From NCBI GenBank assembly GCA_950295325.1, contig OX485805.1, forward strand, positions 57,560,758-57,624,757: 64,000 nucleotides of DNA, in the 5' to 3' direction. How positions within the stretch are numbered: position 1 is the first letter of the stretch; each line of letters opens with the position of its first letter. A program made the position numbers and the translations under genes. This DNA comes from Polytrichum commune (lineage: Eukaryota; Streptophyta; Polytrichopsida; Polytrichales; Polytrichaceae). Under the pieces are notes generated by a model. That model saw only the letters and a list, made by a program, of their open reading frames with translations. It was not told the DNA's origin and searched no databases. Positions 61,401 to 64,000 of the stretch are shown here, piece after piece.

Positions 61401-62800
61401 AAACTTTTTTTTTAAACTTCAACATGATTCAAAACACTAACAAAGAGAGAGAATAGAGATACGAAAATCATTTACATTAATGGTTTATTCCACAACAACC
61501 TATCAAGGGCCCTTGCTCTTGAATTATTTCCTTTGTACTGTTATTTCCTACCTTCTGGTACAAAGACAAGTAAACACTGACAAACAATTCAACTTCCTCA
61601 TTTTTTTGCATGCAAATCTTCACAGACTAGGTATATCCATACCTTCCACAAAGGCAGCTCTTCACAAGAACAGAGGTAACACAAGAAAAAACTGCAAACC
61701 CTCATCTAGATGAACCAGACGAGTAAACGATTGAACCAGAATGGTTACATACGTTTCAAATGATTTGGAACTAACAAACTCGTCATAAGTTTCGAGGTCT
61801 AGAAATGCTCACCTTGTAGTCCGGCGCCATCTCCTTCAACACCACCTACAAGAGTATAATTGTTTGCGACAACTTTGCTCCCTTCCCAAAGAAGCGTATA
61901 ACCCTCGGGTTGTACAATGATGATCACAACCGTGATGACTTAAAATGTACCCCTGGAAGACATCATTAGATGCAAAAAAAAATTAGTTGCAGGATTTAGC
62001 TAGCATATAGTAGATGCCTCCATTATTGATACTCATACGAGGATTTTGGCACATCCACTTCCACTCAAAGAATCCTAAACTCCCTAGAGTTGATTGATTT
62101 GATGTCAGTACAACACACTATAAAAAAAAACCAAGTGAACAATATACAGTTCGAGGTTGAGAGGAACAAACTAAATTGTAGAGGTGTGAGCTCCACCTTG
62201 CTTCTAAACATGCTATGGATTGTACAATTTCTAAGATCCTTGTAACAAATCGGTGTCCTATCTTACACAATACGCAGAGCAGTGGATTCAAATACATTCA
62301 ATCAAATCGGGTATACTGAACAACAGGCTCCATACTCCACGTGTCACTGACTGGCCATGGCCACAACTCAATCAAGAACACAATTAAGTTACAAGTACTA
62401 GATGAAGTAACAAAATTAGGGAGACACAAAATTCACAAATGTCCATAAAACCACTCTCTTCTAGAGCCTGCAATCCGCTTTGAACTTCCTACATACACGC
62501 TTGCAATCACTTGCAAACATAGCTTTAAAACATATAGGTATTGACTAGGCGTTGCTACGATGAATGGCCCCAGGGAACTGTCACGTAATTGTAAGCAAGA
62601 ACAAAAAACAATTTGAAAGGTCTGCCTTTGGGCCAAGAAAATGGACTCAACGCATGATTCTAGCGAGTAGGCATTTAGAATGCAAATTTCTACCAACAAA
62701 GCATACATCCTCTGTACAAATGTCTAAACAATTAACAAGAAACCAAGTAGATCCCAACTTTTTTAAGACACTGACAAAACATTTTTCTTGGCATTGACCA
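58500..62800. repeat. Degenerate tandem copies of a ~1.4-kb sequence upstream of PNL
   Basis: Three clear anchor points: TTTGGGCCAAAAAAACTGAC near 59,824, TTTGGACCAAGAAAACGACC near 61,172 and TTTGGGCCAAGAAAATGGAC near 62,624, each followed by a matching segment (ATTCTAGC, then AATATGCGAATT/AATGCAAATTT, then CCCACATA or GTAGATCCC). The spacings are about 1,348 and 1,452 bp. A further pair, GCAAGGTGGAACGATCATC near 58,769 and GCATGGTGGAATGATCTTCC near 60,433, suggests another unit. No conserved ORF spans the units; they are diverged and probably non-coding. Confidence 0.7.
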
Positions 62801-63940
62801 AAACCCCCTTAGAGACGACCTTTCCTTCATTCATCCCTACAGAAGCTCCACCCCAACCCGACCACATAGCAAAACACACCAACCCCTTATTCATATTTGC
62901 TTACTCCACAACCCTCACCAAGCTACACTAAATCCACACAAGAAAAAAACCCACCTGAGCCCACGAGTTGTAGCCCAAATTGCATTTCCAAGGCCTCCCG
63001 CACCGATGACAAACAAACTGCTCCGATAGTAGATTTCCGATTAAATATCGTACAAGAACAGACTTTTCTCTATATTTTCCCAAGTTGCCAAACCATCATC
63101 ATCAACCTGAGAGGCAATCCAAACTAGTCACTTGAACCCATGGTCATGACCAGCGTTGCTCGACGGAAAAGGCCTCACAAGTAGTCTCTTACGTAATCAA
63201 AAGAAGTCCCTTCTCACTAAACGCAAGAAAGTATCAAATTGCTTCAAACTTGGACCATTCCAATTCATGCTACTTCATTGTTGGGTTCCTCCACAACCAA
63301 TGATCTCAGCAATTGAAAGTACACGTCAACGATCACAAATTCAATAAACCTGAGAAGGATTTGTGAAACCCACATCGGGAAGACATTAAAAACAAATTCA
63401 CGTAACCTCAATCAATGCAATCGATCATTCTAGAAGAAAAGCAATACAATCTTCCCATCGACACGCTACTCTATCTATAGCCTCTTGAACCATGTCCTCA
63501 TCACTAGTAATTTTTAAAGTGACTGCAGTGCAATGATTTCGAGATATGACATTTTCTATAGGAACTGTCCTCTGGGCTTGAAGTCCTCGCTTAGGTGTGT
63601 GGAAGCAGACTTAAAGTATACAATTCGAGTGTTCAAATCATGGAATAATTTAAAATCATCTACACGTGAGAGTAAAAAATAAGGGAGCCCGTTTCCTTGC
63701 TCCCCGTACAACTTTGGGAAGACTAGGTCTTTGTTCTCACATGAAATGATCTTAACCCCCTCAGACACTTTTGTGCTGCCATAATAGGGAGAAAGAAGAG
63801 TATCACATATTCGAAGGCAAGAGTACCAACCGTTTTAAGAAATAGAGATGAAACCCCCCTAAGTCATGTCATACAAGGATTTTGGCACATCCACTTCCAC
63901 TCAAAGAACCCTAAAACTCCCTCATATTGGTTCATAAACC
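62030..63940. repeat. Pair of direct repeats, 1.84 kb apart
   Basis: AGGATTTTGGCACATCCACT followed by TCCACTCAAAGAA[TC]CCTAAA occurs at about 62,040-62,090 and 63,878-63,928. The match is nearly perfect over some 50 bp. The sequence between and after the copies to the window end has no recognisable gene. Confidence 0.8.
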
Positions 63941-64000
63941 TTGACATGTCAACTCCATTAGAAATAGAAGCACATCATCAGCAAGCAACTTCTAAGGACC

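Overview
The window looks like a nuclear chromosome segment of a land plant, most probably a moss. Genes are sparse and cut by many GT-AG introns, the intergenic DNA is AT-rich, and repeats and transposon relics are abundant. The strongest taxonomic clue is a disease-resistance-type gene with a protein kinase domain in front of NB-ARC and LRR domains (PK-NBS-LRR, 'PNL'). That architecture has been described from mosses; the placement is my inference from it.

Three genes can be modelled well. (1) 14,843-18,939 (+): a four-exon gene for a 528-residue DUF1308/UPF0415 (C7orf25-like) protein. (2) 27,853-34,320 (+): a 14-exon gene for a 628-residue Nodulin-like/NFD4 major facilitator transporter. 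(3) 53,604-57,713 (-): a three-exon PNL immune-receptor gene, 1,282 residues as it now reads. All splice sites were placed by eye from GT/AG boundaries, reading phase and family similarity.

Layout. 1-14.8 kb is repeat-rich: a rearranged copy of a roughly 1-kb repeat, an 8-bp-TSD MITE, a broken kinase gene joined in frame to a Ty1/copia relic, and a three-level nest (hAT-type MITE inside a 4.08-kb PIF/Harbinger element inside the copia relic). 14.8-19 kb holds the DUF1308 gene, with two repeats in its long first intron. 19-27.8 kb is intergenic, with several MITEs, two copies of a ~250-bp dispersed repeat, and a GC-rich open stretch at 26.3 kb that may be a first exon. 27.8-34.3 kb holds the transporter gene. 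34.3-52 kb is intergenic, with repeats, a hAT transposase relic, three copies of the ~1-kb repeat and a decayed 3' fragment of a PNL paralogue at 44.5-45.0 kb. 52.3-57.7 kb is the PNL locus, whose LRR part is a recent 144-bp tandem expansion that continues, frame-broken, to a conserved hydrophobic C-terminal tail at 52.4 kb. 57.8-64 kb is the upstream side of the PNL gene and carries degenerate tandem copies of a ~1.4-kb sequence.

Nothing suggests that the three genes act together. The most interesting object is the PNL locus: a helical (possibly HeLo-like) N-terminus, kinase, NB-ARC and an expanding LRR array in one chain, with an ancestral membrane-tail terminus now separated from the rest by a single-base deletion. 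No tRNA, rRNA or CRISPR array was recognised.
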